Origin: Terrimonas ferruginea DSM 30193
GTDB taxonomy: Bacteria > Bacteroidota > Bacteroidia > Chitinophagales > Chitinophagaceae
Direction of reading: 5' to 3'
Length of the DNA: 64,000 nt
Assembly (NCBI RefSeq): GCF_000425585.1
Contig: NZ_KE384398.1
Coordinates: 152,416-216,415 of the forward strand
A model generated the notes under the pieces. That model made no database searches and had not been told where the DNA came from. It saw only the letters and a list, made by a program, of their open reading frames with translations. The position numbers and the translations under genes were made by a program. Each line of letters opens with the position of its first letter. Position 1 is the first letter of the stretch. Shown in pieces: positions 44,774-54,274 of the stretch.

Positions 44774-44950
44774 GTATATTCCCGTAACATATTGATCTGT
44801 CGCAATTTTTGGTGTAGTTAAAGCGCTACGCAAAATCAGCAACGCTTACTACTTTCCAAAAACGGACAGTGCTATTTCTTTGCGTTCAATATTTTCCAGT
44901 ACCATAAGCATAACCGTAGAGAAGACGGAGTTGCTTCTAAACCCGATTTT

Positions 44951-46600
44951 ATGAAATTCAACTTTACCCGCCGCGTGCAAACGCTGGCAACACTGCTGCT
45001 ATTCCTGGGCCTCAGCACCATCACCCGGGCGCAATTAAAAGTAGGCGACAACCCTACATCCATCCAGAAATCATCCATTCTCGAATTAGAAAGTACCCGT
45101 CAGGGTCTGCTGCTTCCGCGTCTGGCAGACACAGTTGCTATCAATGCACTCACGCCACCGGATGGTATGATCATTTATCTGAACAGTGACAACAGTCTCC
45201 GTCTGCGCAGCAACGGTCACTGGAAAAAGATCGCGGATCTGGGCGAAGCCGCTGCCAACTGGTCGCTCGCCGGCAACAGCGGTACCGATTCTACCCTCAA
45301 CTTTCTTGGAACAGTAGACGGCAAGCCATTGGTCATGAAAACAAATAATGCCGAGCGTTTGCGCATCAGCTCCGATGGTAAGATCGGTATCGGCACCAAC
45401 GCACCTACAGCCATGTTGCAGGTAAATGGTGATGTAAAACTTCCTGCGCTGGCCAACGGCACAAACGAACTTGAGGTATTGGTGCTCGCAGCAGATGGTT
45501 CTGTTCACAAACGCACCATGTCTTCTGCCGCCTTTACCAATGCCATCAGCGCCATCAACGGTATTCAACGCCATGCACTGAGCATTACAGCTTCAGCCAA
45601 TACAACAACGGATACGGTTGCTATTCAAAACCGTGACGCTGACAGCACTATCGCTATCTACCTGCCTGTACAAAACGGCGCATCGCCTACCAAGCCTTAC
45701 GGTTTTCTGACACTGGCCGATTGGAATAAAATCCAGAGCGCGGTACAAACCATCACCATCGGAGCTGTAGCTTCCACTCCCGATGTAAACGGCGCTACCA
45801 TTTCTGCCGACACTACTTCACGTACCATCATCCTGCATCCGGCCGATGCCACACATCCGGGTATTGTAACAGCCGGTGCACAAACATTCGGCGGTGATAA
45901 AACATTTGCCAACAACGTAACGGCTAACGGGACACTGACGCTTAATTCGGTTGCCAACAACAACAGTGCAGACTCTGTGCTGGTGATTAACAATGGCGTG
46001 GTACAAAAACGACAGGTAAGTTCATCCGCGTTCGGCAATGCCATCCGCAGCATCAATAACAATCGCGACACAGCACAACACATTGCCTTTCGTAATACCG
46101 GTACCGATCTGACCGTATCCACCAATGGCACAGACTCCATCTACCTGAACGTTCCCGATGCGAGCAACAGCAACCGTGGTGTGGTAACAACCGGTGCGCA
46201 AAACTTCTCGGGTAGTAAACATTTTGCCGACAGCTTAACCGCTGCAAAAACCGTATTAGTTGGTAACAATGGTGCGGCTAACTCCACCATGCAGGTAGAT
46301 GGATCGCTCGCGCTTGCCATCCGGACGGTTACCGGCAACTATACCATTAATGCAACGGACAATACCGTACTGGCCAATACCTCATCAGGCGCTATTACTA
46401 TCAGCCTGCCTGCTGCATCGGGTATTGCCGGCCGTATCTATACGATCAAGAAAATCGGTAATGGCGGCATCGATAACCAGCTTACCATCACACCCACCAG
46501 CGCAACGATCGACGGAGGCAGTAACTATGTGATCTATAACGACTGGACTTATGTGACGCTGCAGACAGACGGCAGCAACTGGTATGTGATCAAGAAATAA
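44951..46600 (+). CDS. Fibre-like exported protein, paralog A
   Basis: A 549-residue exported protein (signal peptide to 'STITRAQ'). The N-terminal block 'IQKSSILELESTRQGLLLPRL' plus 'PPDGMIIYL' is shared with the next gene. The body holds two copies of a tail-fibre-like motif, 'HPGIVTAGAQTFGGDKTFANN' and 'NRGVVTTGAQNFSGSKHFADS', and 'GKIGIGTNAPTAMLQVNGDV', all familiar from phage-fibre-like surface proteins of Bacteroidota. No T9SS sorting domain is visible at the C-terminus ('SNWYVIKK'). A filament or trimeric fibre is likely; the function is unknown. Confidence 0.7.
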   Translation: MKFNFTRRVQTLATLLLFLGLSTITRAQLKVGDNPTSIQKSSILELESTRQGLLLPRLADTVAINALTPPDGMIIYLNSDNSLRLRSNGHWKKIADLGEAAANWSLAGNSGTDSTLNFLGTVDGKPLVMKTNNAERLRISSDGKIGIGTNAPTAMLQVNGDVKLPALANGTNELEVLVLAADGSVHKRTMSSAAFTNAISAINGIQRHALSITASANTTTDTVAIQNRDADSTIAIYLPVQNGASPTKPYGFLTLADWNKIQSAVQTITIGAVASTPDVNGATISADTTSRTIILHPADATHPGIVTAGAQTFGGDKTFANNVTANGTLTLNSVANNNSADSVLVINNGVVQKRQVSSSAFGNAIRSINNNRDTAQHIAFRNTGTDLTVSTNGTDSIYLNVPDASNSNRGVVTTGAQNFSGSKHFADSLTAAKTVLVGNNGAANSTMQVDGSLALAIRTVTGNYTINATDNTVLANTSSGAITISLPAASGIAGRIYTIKKIGNGGIDNQLTITPTSATIDGGSNYVIYNDWTYVTLQTDGSNWYVIKK

Positions 46601-46625
46601 GTTTACTCACGTTAACTCCTGAATC

Positions 46626-48263
46626 ATGCATAAAGTCTATTATGCAGGAGTGGTGTTATGTATGCTTGTGCTTACAACAGCCGTGCGTGCACAACAATTG
46701 CGGTTGGGCAAACAGCCTCTTAACCTCCAGAAGTCGGCTATCCTTGAATTGGAATCCGACAACCAGGGGTTACTGCTTCCACGGATCACAGACACCAGTC
46801 TTATCAACAGTCTTAGTCCGCCCGATGGCATGGTGATCTTTCACCAGCCATCCAGGCAACTGATGATACGCGGCAATGGTTACTGGAATGCTTTGGCCTC
46901 ATCGGCAGCACTGGCCAGTACGTGGAAAACAACCGGCAATGCAGGCACTGACACAACGGTTAACTTTATAGGCACAACAGACGACAAACCGCTGTTCCTG
47001 AAATCCAACAGCAGCACGTATATGAGTATGGGACGAAGGCAATCGTTAGGATTGACGCAGTCTTATGCAGATTACAATGACAACAACGAAAAAGTGACGT
47101 TGCTGCGGAGCGCATTGCAATTTGAAGCACCGGGCGCCAATCTATATAAACCGAAAATATTTATCGATGCCAATGGCAACCTTCGCTTCAAGGCGAGTGC
47201 TGCCGGCACGGACTATATCGAGTTTGGCGCATTGGGCACTTCCAATTCGGGCGGCTTCGAAATCATAACGGGCGACGAAGGAGATGAGCCTGTACTTTTC
47301 AGAAGTTATAACAGCACTACGGCTACTACTTCTGAAATGCTAAGGGTGCAAAGTGGACGCATGAGTCTCGGTGGCGGCAGCTTCGACGGTACCAATCCTG
47401 AAAAGCTGCTGGTCGATGCCGGCACCACTACCTCTTACAACCTGATATCCGCCAGAGGTTCCATCAACAATTACCTCCAGTTGAATATCCAGAATAAATC
47501 TGCCGGTACCACCGCCAGTTCGGATGTAGTAGCCACGGCGGATAATGGCAGCGAAACGGCCAACTTTATCGACATGGGCATCAACTCGAGCGGGTTCACC
47601 AACACAACCTATCCCATCGTGGGTGGCAGCAACAATGCCTATCTCTATAGTACAGGTAACGACTTCGTAATCGGTAATGCAACGAGCGGCAGAAACCTCC
47701 GGTTTTTCACGGGAGGATATGCCAATGCCAATGAAAGAATGCGGATCGATGGCAGCGGCAACATAGGCATTGGCACTACCTCACCGGCGACATTGCTGCA
47801 TGTGCGTACCGGCACTTCGGGTACCTCCGGACTGAGGTTGGAAAATCTGACCAATAGCTCGTCCGCCACAACAGGTGCTGCCGTATTAGGTGTAGATGCC
47901 TCCGGAAATGTGGTAAGGGCAAAAGCTCCTGTTTATTACAGTGGTACCGGCACCGCAACAGTCGACGCCGTTACCAAAATATGGGTAGCTGAAATTGACA
48001 ACACGGCTACCGGCGTCATCACCGTTACATTTCCCACAAACATTGGCTTCACGAGTATTCTTGCGATCACGGCCACGGCCAAAGGCGGTACAGATGTAAC
48101 GAACGCACCTATTGCAACAATTGTCAGCAATACCGCTTCACAAGTAGTGTTGCGGATAGTGGAAAGTAAAACCACCGGCATCCTCATCGGTGGCAACACG
48201 GAAGGTCTGGAAGCGCATACGTCAACAACAACAAAAATATTCCTGCGGGTAGAAGGCAACTAA
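46626..48263 (+). CDS. Fibre-like exported protein, paralog B
   Basis: A 545-residue exported protein with signal peptide ('LVLTTAVRAQ') and the shared block 'LQKSAILELESDNQGLLLPRI' plus 'PPDGMVIFH'. Its body is different from paralog A and ends with 'GNIGIGTTSPATLLHVRTG' and a compact beta-rich domain. It starts 25 nt after paralog A and its stop is 1 nt before the next gene's TTG start, so the three form an operon. Confidence 0.7.
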   Translation: MHKVYYAGVVLCMLVLTTAVRAQQLRLGKQPLNLQKSAILELESDNQGLLLPRITDTSLINSLSPPDGMVIFHQPSRQLMIRGNGYWNALASSAALASTWKTTGNAGTDTTVNFIGTTDDKPLFLKSNSSTYMSMGRRQSLGLTQSYADYNDNNEKVTLLRSALQFEAPGANLYKPKIFIDANGNLRFKASAAGTDYIEFGALGTSNSGGFEIITGDEGDEPVLFRSYNSTTATTSEMLRVQSGRMSLGGGSFDGTNPEKLLVDAGTTTSYNLISARGSINNYLQLNIQNKSAGTTASSDVVATADNGSETANFIDMGINSSGFTNTTYPIVGGSNNAYLYSTGNDFVIGNATSGRNLRFFTGGYANANERMRIDGSGNIGIGTTSPATLLHVRTGTSGTSGLRLENLTNSSSATTGAAVLGVDASGNVVRAKAPVYYSGTGTATVDAVTKIWVAEIDNTATGVITVTFPTNIGFTSILAITATAKGGTDVTNAPIATIVSNTASQVVLRIVESKTTGILIGGNTEGLEAHTSTTTKIFLRVEGN

Positions 48264-48264
48264 T

Positions 48265-49860
48265 TTGAAACGCCGGCAACGATATCGTCTCTTCTTGCTG
48301 TTACTTACCATAACATCGGGCTTGTCATTGCGTGCGCAGCAGGGATTTTATGTACCGCAATCCGCGCAGGTATTTTTTAAAGGAGATTCATCCGCCATTT
48401 TTTCCAACGTTATCTTAAATGGAAATTTAGGTGTGGGACGATTGGCAACGGTTAACTTTTTAGGCCAGATCTGGCAGAATGATCCAGGTGCCCGCATCAC
48501 CGATGAGTCAGATAATGGTACCGGTGTAGATGGCGAAGGCGGTTGGATCCGTTTTTTAAATAATAATCATCGCCAGCAGCTTATCGGTGGCTACAACGCC
48601 GCCACGCGTCAGGGACCTTCATTCGGGCGGTTCCAACTCGATAATCCTTTCGGCGTGCAACTTATCAACGGCAACGTGCGAAGCCGCAACGCCTTCGATT
48701 TCCATCGCGGGCGCGTATACCTGGAAGAGCATGTGTGGGTACTGGGAAACAATAATCCGGGTATTCTTACCGGCTATGATTCAAGCCGCTATTTCGTTAC
48801 CGGCAATGCTGCAGACAAAGGACTACTACTGCGTGAAAATATCCGCAGCTCCGACGGATTGGTGGCCTTTCCGCTCGGCAGTAAAGACTATGCCTATACA
48901 CCTGCCGCCATACAGAACTACAGCGACCGCGGTGATGATTTTTTTGCGACGGTATTCGACAGCGTTCGTGCGCAGGCCGTAAGTGGCAACATGCGCGTAA
49001 TCGAATCCGTTAATAAAACATGGCAGTTGGGACGGCGCAATTATCCCGGAGAAGACAGCATCAGATTGGTATTACAACACAGGGAACAGGATGAAGGCGG
49101 CTATTACACCCTGATGCGCGACAAAGCATATGTTAGCCAGTTTGTAAACGGGCGTTGGGACACGACAGCCAATCCCGCTCCCGGAAGTGGTGGTTATATT
49201 ACCAGCAGCAGTGTTATCACGAACAGTTACACCAATGAACGCGGATTTGGTCTCAGCTTCTCCAACAGCAGTTTCTTTACCAAATTAACCGGCCAGCCCA
49301 CCTATACGCCTGAAACCAAACTCCGCTTCAATGCCTATCGCATCGACGCAGATCGTGTGAGCGTTTACTGGCACACCAACCCGGAAATCAATGTGCAGTC
49401 GTTTGTGGTGGAAAGAAGACTGAGTCCTGAAAGCAATTTTACGCCTGTAGGCAGCTTGTCCAGCCAGGCGCCGGGAGGTTACAGCTTCAGCCAGCTCTCC
49501 TATCAAACGGTTGATCCGAATAGTTACATCGGCATAAGTTATTACCGTCTGCGCATCATCAACCACGACGCATCCCTCTGGTATTCGGATACGGTAGCCG
49601 TTACGGGTAAGCCGGGCCTGTACAGCATCCTGTTGTGGCCAAATCCATCCAGTGGTCATTTCCAGGTAACGATCAATAATGAGTTGCACGCGAAGTCGCT
49701 CATCATCTGGAATGCAGCCGGTCAGTTGATCCGCCGTGAAGAAGTCAATGGCCGCAACGTCATTCCGCTCTACATTCCGATCCAGGGCACTTACTTCGTG
49801 GGCGCGCTACGAGCCAACGGCGAACTTATTGAAACAAAGAAAGTGGTGATCGCTCAGTAG
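48265..49860 (+). CDS. T9SS type A sorting-domain protein
   Basis: A 531-residue exported protein starting with TTG one base after the preceding stop codon. Signal peptide to 'GLSLRAQ'. The mature part has beta-rich segments with 'FKGDSSAIFSNVILNG' and 'KGLLLRENIRSSDGLVAFPLGS'. The C-terminal ~80 residues are a standard type A sorting domain ('LYSILLWPNPSSGHFQV', 'WNAAGQLIRRE', 'GTYFVGALRANGE'). It is the only member of this operon with such a tail, and could anchor or chaperone the two fibre-like proteins. That link is inference. Confidence 0.75.
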   Translation: MKRRQRYRLFLLLLTITSGLSLRAQQGFYVPQSAQVFFKGDSSAIFSNVILNGNLGVGRLATVNFLGQIWQNDPGARITDESDNGTGVDGEGGWIRFLNNNHRQQLIGGYNAATRQGPSFGRFQLDNPFGVQLINGNVRSRNAFDFHRGRVYLEEHVWVLGNNNPGILTGYDSSRYFVTGNAADKGLLLRENIRSSDGLVAFPLGSKDYAYTPAAIQNYSDRGDDFFATVFDSVRAQAVSGNMRVIESVNKTWQLGRRNYPGEDSIRLVLQHREQDEGGYYTLMRDKAYVSQFVNGRWDTTANPAPGSGGYITSSSVITNSYTNERGFGLSFSNSSFFTKLTGQPTYTPETKLRFNAYRIDADRVSVYWHTNPEINVQSFVVERRLSPESNFTPVGSLSSQAPGGYSFSQLSYQTVDPNSYIGISYYRLRIINHDASLWYSDTVAVTGKPGLYSILLWPNPSSGHFQVTINNELHAKSLIIWNAAGQLIRREEVNGRNVIPLYIPIQGTYFVGALRANGELIETKKVVIAQ

Positions 49861-49960
49861 CTAATTTGAAGATTTGAGGATAGTTGCTGCGGGATAATCC
49901 CGCGCCATTACCTCAAGACCTCAACTTTCAAATTATCAAATCTTCAAATTATTCCTCACG
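49861..49960. repeat. ATTTGA octads with GC hairpin
   Basis: ATTTGAAG/ATTTGAGG words, a perfect hairpin GCGGGAT/ATCCCGC at 49889-49903, then the complementary words (CTTTCAAAT, TCAAATCTTC). This is the same layout as other spacer tracts in the window. It may act as the end of the fibre operon transcript. Confidence 0.6.
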
Positions 49961-49968
49961 TTTATTAA

Positions 49969-49997
49969 AAAAAATGCCTCCGTAAGAATACGGAGGC
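49969..49997 (-). terminator. Terminator of the GloVer-repeat gene
   Basis: Arms GCCTCCGTA (49976-49984) and TACGGAGGC (49989-49997) pair around AGAA; on the minus strand the stem is followed by eight T. It lies 19 nt past the stop of the 1083-residue gene. Confidence 0.8.
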
Positions 49998-50015
49998 CTG
50001 ATAGTACACACTGCA

Positions 50016-53000
50016 CTATTGCCGAAGCAGTCTGACCGCTCCCCGCTCTTCATTCAGCATATACACCACCTGGTATACACCTGCCGGAAGATGGCCGGAC
50101 TGCAACGATTGTAATGTTATTCCCGCCTGCACCTGCCGTTTGCCCTGCTGCAATACACGTCCTGCCATATCAACAACCTGGTAGGTGAACACACCTGGCC
50201 GCTCGCTGGTGATCCGGATCACCGCATCGCCTGATGCCGGGTTCGGACTTATTCTAACCTCTTTTGCCAATGCTGCAGTTCTGTCGAGAAGAATAACTGA
50301 AGAATAAGTGACGGTTCCGCTTTGTTCTTTCATCTTCAGACGATAATAAGACCGTACCGCAGGTGTTGCATCTTCAAAATTGAACGGACTGTTACAATCC
50401 TGTGCAAATGCCATCACCATACCGATGTCGGTAAAGTTCAGGCCGTCCGTACTGCGTTGTATGGTAAAATCCACGTTTTCCGTACAGGCCGCTTTCCAGG
50501 TAAGCCTGTTAGATACGGTTTGTTTTTCCCCTTCGAACGAAAGCATACGCACGGGAAGTGTGGTAAGCGATCGCGTGCTGAAATAGAAGGAGGAAAATTC
50601 ATTCACATTTATCGTATACACATAATCGTTAGCCCATGTTCCTGCCGATGAACTTATCTGTGTGGCCGGAGCATTCAGGAAGGGAGAGCAGTTATCACTG
50701 TTGCGGAATACCGCCAGATCACCGGGACCGACAATGCCCGAGCCGGCGGTATTCTTCAACGTTTCGAATTCGGTTTTACGGATATACAACCTCACGGACA
50801 CGGGCGACGACGGTGCAAACTGCGAACGTATCGCGATGTTTCTGTCGAGGTAAAGGTTGTTGAGGCCATCTTTCCGTACAGGACCGTTGTGTACGTAATA
50901 AGTAATGGACACCGTACCCAATACATTTCCGTTTGCGTTAATCTCAGCAACGGCTTCACCCGTGGTATTGGTAAAAGCTACCCATTTGTTTGCATTGGTG
51001 GTATTGATCACCGCAGTTGTGGCGGCAGTGCAGGAGCCCGGAAGTCCTTCGGCAGTTGGTGCGGGAACAGGATCTGCTTTCACCGAGCCCGGCAAGGCAC
51101 CGTTGGCTCCATCGAAATTAACGCGGTTGATGAAGCCATTGGTTGCCGGATCATATTCGAACATCACGCCTCTATGTTCCGGTGCAGGGCCCAATACACG
51201 CGTAAATCCATATAATTTATTTTCCATCACGGTCAGCGGTGCAAAGGAGGTACGCCCCTTATCTCCTCCAAGGTCAACCTTCTTAGTCACCACGAATGTT
51301 CCCGGATCGTATTCGTAAATCACACCTGTCTGATCAGTGCCTCCAAAGCGTGTACTTCCGTACAGCTTATTGTTATATACCACTAATGCTGCCAGGTTTT
51401 CACTGCCATCGTCGCCGGTAAAATCATGACGTTTGATAATACCGTTAACAGCCGGGTTGTATTCAAACAATGTTCCGTGACCGAAACTTCCGCCAACACG
51501 GGTGGTGCCATAAAGCCGGTTGTTGTAAACGGTAAGACCACCATAAGGCTGATCTCCCAACGCACCGGAGAATATTACTTTTTCAGCATAGGCATTGGTT
51601 GCCGGATCGTACTCAAACAAAACACCTCCTCCGTTTTCATGACTGCGGGCGGCAACCCCGTATAGTTTATTATTGAAGACACAAAGTGGTCCCCAGGTGA
51701 AACGGGCTACTCCCGCGCTTGACAAATCCACTTTGGGAGTATAAACGCCCGTCTGCGGATCAAATTCATATAATACGCCCCTGTCTTCTCCGCCTCCATG
51801 TGAAGTAACGCCGTAAAGTTTGTTGCCAAAGAGTGTCATGCCCCGGTAGCTGAAGAGGTTGGTTGAATAATACCCGGTCGCTGCGCTGAAACTGTATCGT
51901 GTAGTAAACGCTTTGCTCAAAAGATCATATTCATAGATAACACCAAGACCATTGGTTCCTCCTTCCGCCGCGACACCAAAAAGTTTGTTATCGACTCTTG
52001 CAAGGTTGCCTGAAGGGTCACCCGCGATCACACCACCGAGATCCACTTTTTTCTGGTAAACATCTGTCGCGGGATTGTACTCGAACAATGTACCCTGGCT
52101 GTACTGGCCGCCGCGATTAGTAAGTCCGTACAACCTGCCGTTATGAAGAATCATTCCTCCCAGCGGATCCGCGCCCTCAGACCAGTCAAATTGCATTTTA
52201 GGAGTTAACACATTACCTGCCGGATTGTACTCAAACAACACCCCGTGATCGTCAATGCCTCCGTCGCCGGAGGACCCGTAAAACCTGTCGCCCACAAGTG
52301 TAAGACCGCTGCAGCTATTTATGCCGGCTGCTGTTGTTATAGAAACTCTTTTGGTGTAGACGAACGTAGCCGGATTATAATCAAAAATCACCCCGCGGTT
52401 TTGATCACCCCCATCCTGCGTAACGCCGTACAGTAATCCGTTGTAAAAGGACAGCGGCCCTGATGGCGTATACTCACCCGCTTGCGTAAACTCCTTGCGA
52501 TTAGCAAAAGTTTGTGTCGCGGGATTGTATTCAAAAAGCAATCCTGCACCAGCGCTTCCACCATTTGGTATAACGCTGATAATACGGTTGTTGAATGTAG
52601 TCAGAAATGATTGTTCGATCTGTGAAGGGGCCGCAAAGCTATGCTTGTTGACAACCGTGCCGGCGGCTGGATCATACTCATATAACATTCCCCGATCGTT
52701 GGCGCCACCGTTTTTTGTTAACCCATAAAACTTGTTATTGATCACAACAACACTGCTAATGGCCTCCGCGTTCAGCGTATTGGCGAGACTTACTTTTTTT
52801 ACCAACTTATTATTGGCCGGGTCGAACTCAAAAATAAAGCCGCCATTGGTATTATTTTCCCGCGCACACACCCCGTACAATTTTTCATTGAAAAGTGTAA
52901 GCGAGCCAAGCGCTCCTTTTCCACCGATGTCAATCAGGTTGGCGGCACCCTGGTATTGTGCAGATGCCGGATCAAAAACGAAGATCACCGGAAATCCTAA

Positions 53001-53267
53001 GTTTCCGGAGGGTAGCATGCCATACAACCTGGCATTGTAAAGAACAGGCTGTTGAAAATAATCCGGAAAGATACCTGCGTTGATAAAATTAAAATGGTGA
53101 CGAACGCGTTGGCCCGTGCCATCGAAACGTGTTGAGAAAATGGTCCCTTTGTCATCGGTTCCACCGGAACTGGTAACGCCCCAGAGCTGATGGATGCCCT
53201 GCGCCGGAGATACGATTGCCCGGCAAAGGCAGATAAATAATAGTGCGGTAAGGTAATAGTGCTTCAT
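50016..53267 (-). CDS. GloVer-repeat protein with T9SS type A tail
   Basis: A 1083-residue exported protein (signal peptide to about 'AIVSPAQG'). It contains about 13 repeats of 60-65 residues with a 'LYG.T..GG....GVLFEYDPAT' core, the GloVer-type tandem repeat, which should fold as two beta-propellers or a long propeller-like array. After a beta domain (about 770-900) follow an Ig-like 'LPVRMLSFEGEKQTVSNRLTW' segment and the type A sorting domain ('VRISPNPASGDAVIRI', 'AGVYQVVY'). Probably surface-exposed or secreted by T9SS; ligand unknown. Confidence 0.82.
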   Translation of the reverse strand: MKHYYLTALLFICLCRAIVSPAQGIHQLWGVTSSGGTDDKGTIFSTRFDGTGQRVRHHFNFINAGIFPDYFQQPVLYNARLYGMLPSGNLGFPVIFVFDPASAQYQGAANLIDIGGKGALGSLTLFNEKLYGVCARENNTNGGFIFEFDPANNKLVKKVSLANTLNAEAISSVVVINNKFYGLTKNGGANDRGMLYEYDPAAGTVVNKHSFAAPSQIEQSFLTTFNNRIISVIPNGGSAGAGLLFEYNPATQTFANRKEFTQAGEYTPSGPLSFYNGLLYGVTQDGGDQNRGVIFDYNPATFVYTKRVSITTAAGINSCSGLTLVGDRFYGSSGDGGIDDHGVLFEYNPAGNVLTPKMQFDWSEGADPLGGMILHNGRLYGLTNRGGQYSQGTLFEYNPATDVYQKKVDLGGVIAGDPSGNLARVDNKLFGVAAEGGTNGLGVIYEYDLLSKAFTTRYSFSAATGYYSTNLFSYRGMTLFGNKLYGVTSHGGGEDRGVLYEFDPQTGVYTPKVDLSSAGVARFTWGPLCVFNNKLYGVAARSHENGGGVLFEYDPATNAYAEKVIFSGALGDQPYGGLTVYNNRLYGTTRVGGSFGHGTLFEYNPAVNGIIKRHDFTGDDGSENLAALVVYNNKLYGSTRFGGTDQTGVIYEYDPGTFVVTKKVDLGGDKGRTSFAPLTVMENKLYGFTRVLGPAPEHRGVMFEYDPATNGFINRVNFDGANGALPGSVKADPVPAPTAEGLPGSCTAATTAVINTTNANKWVAFTNTTGEAVAEINANGNVLGTVSITYYVHNGPVRKDGLNNLYLDRNIAIRSQFAPSSPVSVRLYIRKTEFETLKNTAGSGIVGPGDLAVFRNSDNCSPFLNAPATQISSSAGTWANDYVYTINVNEFSSFYFSTRSLTTLPVRMLSFEGEKQTVSNRLTWKAACTENVDFTIQRSTDGLNFTDIGMVMAFAQDCNSPFNFEDATPAVRSYYRLKMKEQSGTVTYSSVILLDRTAALAKEVRISPNPASGDAVIRITSERPGVFTYQVVDMAGRVLQQGKRQVQAGITLQSLQSGHLPAGVYQVVYMLNEERGAVRLLRQ

Positions 53268-53502
53268 GTCGTTGGTTTTTGAAGCACGAAACTATCCAGG
53301 CAGCTACCGGTTGCACACGGTGATTTAACGAAACGGACTTTTCGGTTAACGAAAACAGCCGTAATAAGTATTAAGTGGTAAGTGTTCAGTAATAAGTTTT
53401 AAGGAAACAGCCGTTTTAGGTTCTGACTATGCACAACGGCCTTCACTTATTGACCTATTCACGATTCACCATTCACCCTTTTTGACTTTTGAATTTTGAC
53501 TT

Positions 53503-53530
53503 GAAAAAGAAAGGCCCGCTTTCGCGAGCC
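53503..53530 (-). terminator. Minus-strand terminator
   Basis: GGCTCGC pairs with GCGGGCC (one wobble) around GAAA, followed on the minus strand by TTTCTTTTT. It lies about 110 nt past the end of the doubtful minus-strand ORF and about 745 nt past the end of the Crp-like gene, and upstream of the GloVer gene. Confidence 0.65.
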
Positions 53531-53641
53531 CTTCCTGGCGTTCCTGTTAAACGCGGCGCATGCCTGCGCACAATCTTAAAAGCAATTGACCGCAAAGTTC
53601 TCTTTTTCTCAAGCCCTTTGCAGGAAGAACTGCGAACGGGT

Positions 53642-53908
53642 TTACCGCAAGCAGTTCCTCATTACTGCTGTAAAGGACAGCCTGGTTTTTCCCTGCACAA
53701 TTTGTTCGCTTTTATTTTTACGATTGACAGACGGCACCGGCGTACAAACGAGGCCGGGTAAATTGACAATAACGTAATGGCTTCCGCAGGTGAAGGCGGT
53801 TGCGGCAAACAAACCAGGAGAAGAATAACCAAGGGCTTTCCCTTCGTCTGCAACAGACAACGGCATACAGGCAACTGTTACCAAAGCAGCAGGAAAGGTG
53901 GAGTTCAT
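53642..53908 (-). CDS. Doubtful 88-residue ORF
   Basis: An open frame with several Cys (in 'VACMPLS', 'TFTCGSHY'-like 'AFTCGSHYV', 'GLVCTPV' and 'MRNCLR'), no recognised domain and no close ribosome or promoter signal. The frame remains open upstream to 54088. Its only outside support is the terminator downstream on the same strand. It may be a non-coding transcript instead. Confidence 0.25.
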   Translation of the reverse strand: MNSTFPAALVTVACMPLSVADEGKALGYSSPGLFAATAFTCGSHYVIVNLPGLVCTPVPSVNRKNKSEQIVQGKTRLSFTAVMRNCLR

Positions 53909-54274
53909 GCTGTTACTGCTTTCACAGAAAAAATGGTAACCGCAGACCGTACTGGTGGCTGCAAAAGAGGGATCGTTGTTAGTGGGTAACAACTTATTTG
54001 AAATGGAGGCATATATTTTTCTATCGCCCGCTTCGAAGAATATTGAAGGGCTGCATAAAAAAGATGATATGGTCCGGGGCATTTTCATGCAAAACTGGAT
54101 CTCCCGAAGGACAAGCAGGGAAACAAAAAAATATAGATTTTATGATTGCATCAAGCGCTGCGCGGAGAGCAGACAACCGGAGAAGTTGCTTTTAATCAAG
54201 CGGTTTGCCGCGCAAACACCCGCCCCTATTGACATTACAAGGGTAAACACATTTATTTTAATAAGTATTTACAC

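Larger units (their letters stand above)
53268..54274. other. Large spacer: repeats, a minus-strand terminator and one doubtful ORF
   Basis: From 53340 to 53500 the spacer is made of TAAGTATTAAG, ACCATTC and TTTTGACT words. The right half (53530-54274) has no recognised gene. A duplicated ACTTTTCGGTTAACGAAA-like word occurs near 53310-53360. A minus-strand terminator at 53503-53530 implies a transcript coming from the right. The best coding candidate on that strand is listed separately at low confidence. Confidence 0.45.

Noticed and set aside
53489-53761. Plus-strand ORF of 90 codons
   Set aside because: It begins in repeat words and runs through the minus-strand terminator; no domain and poor composition.
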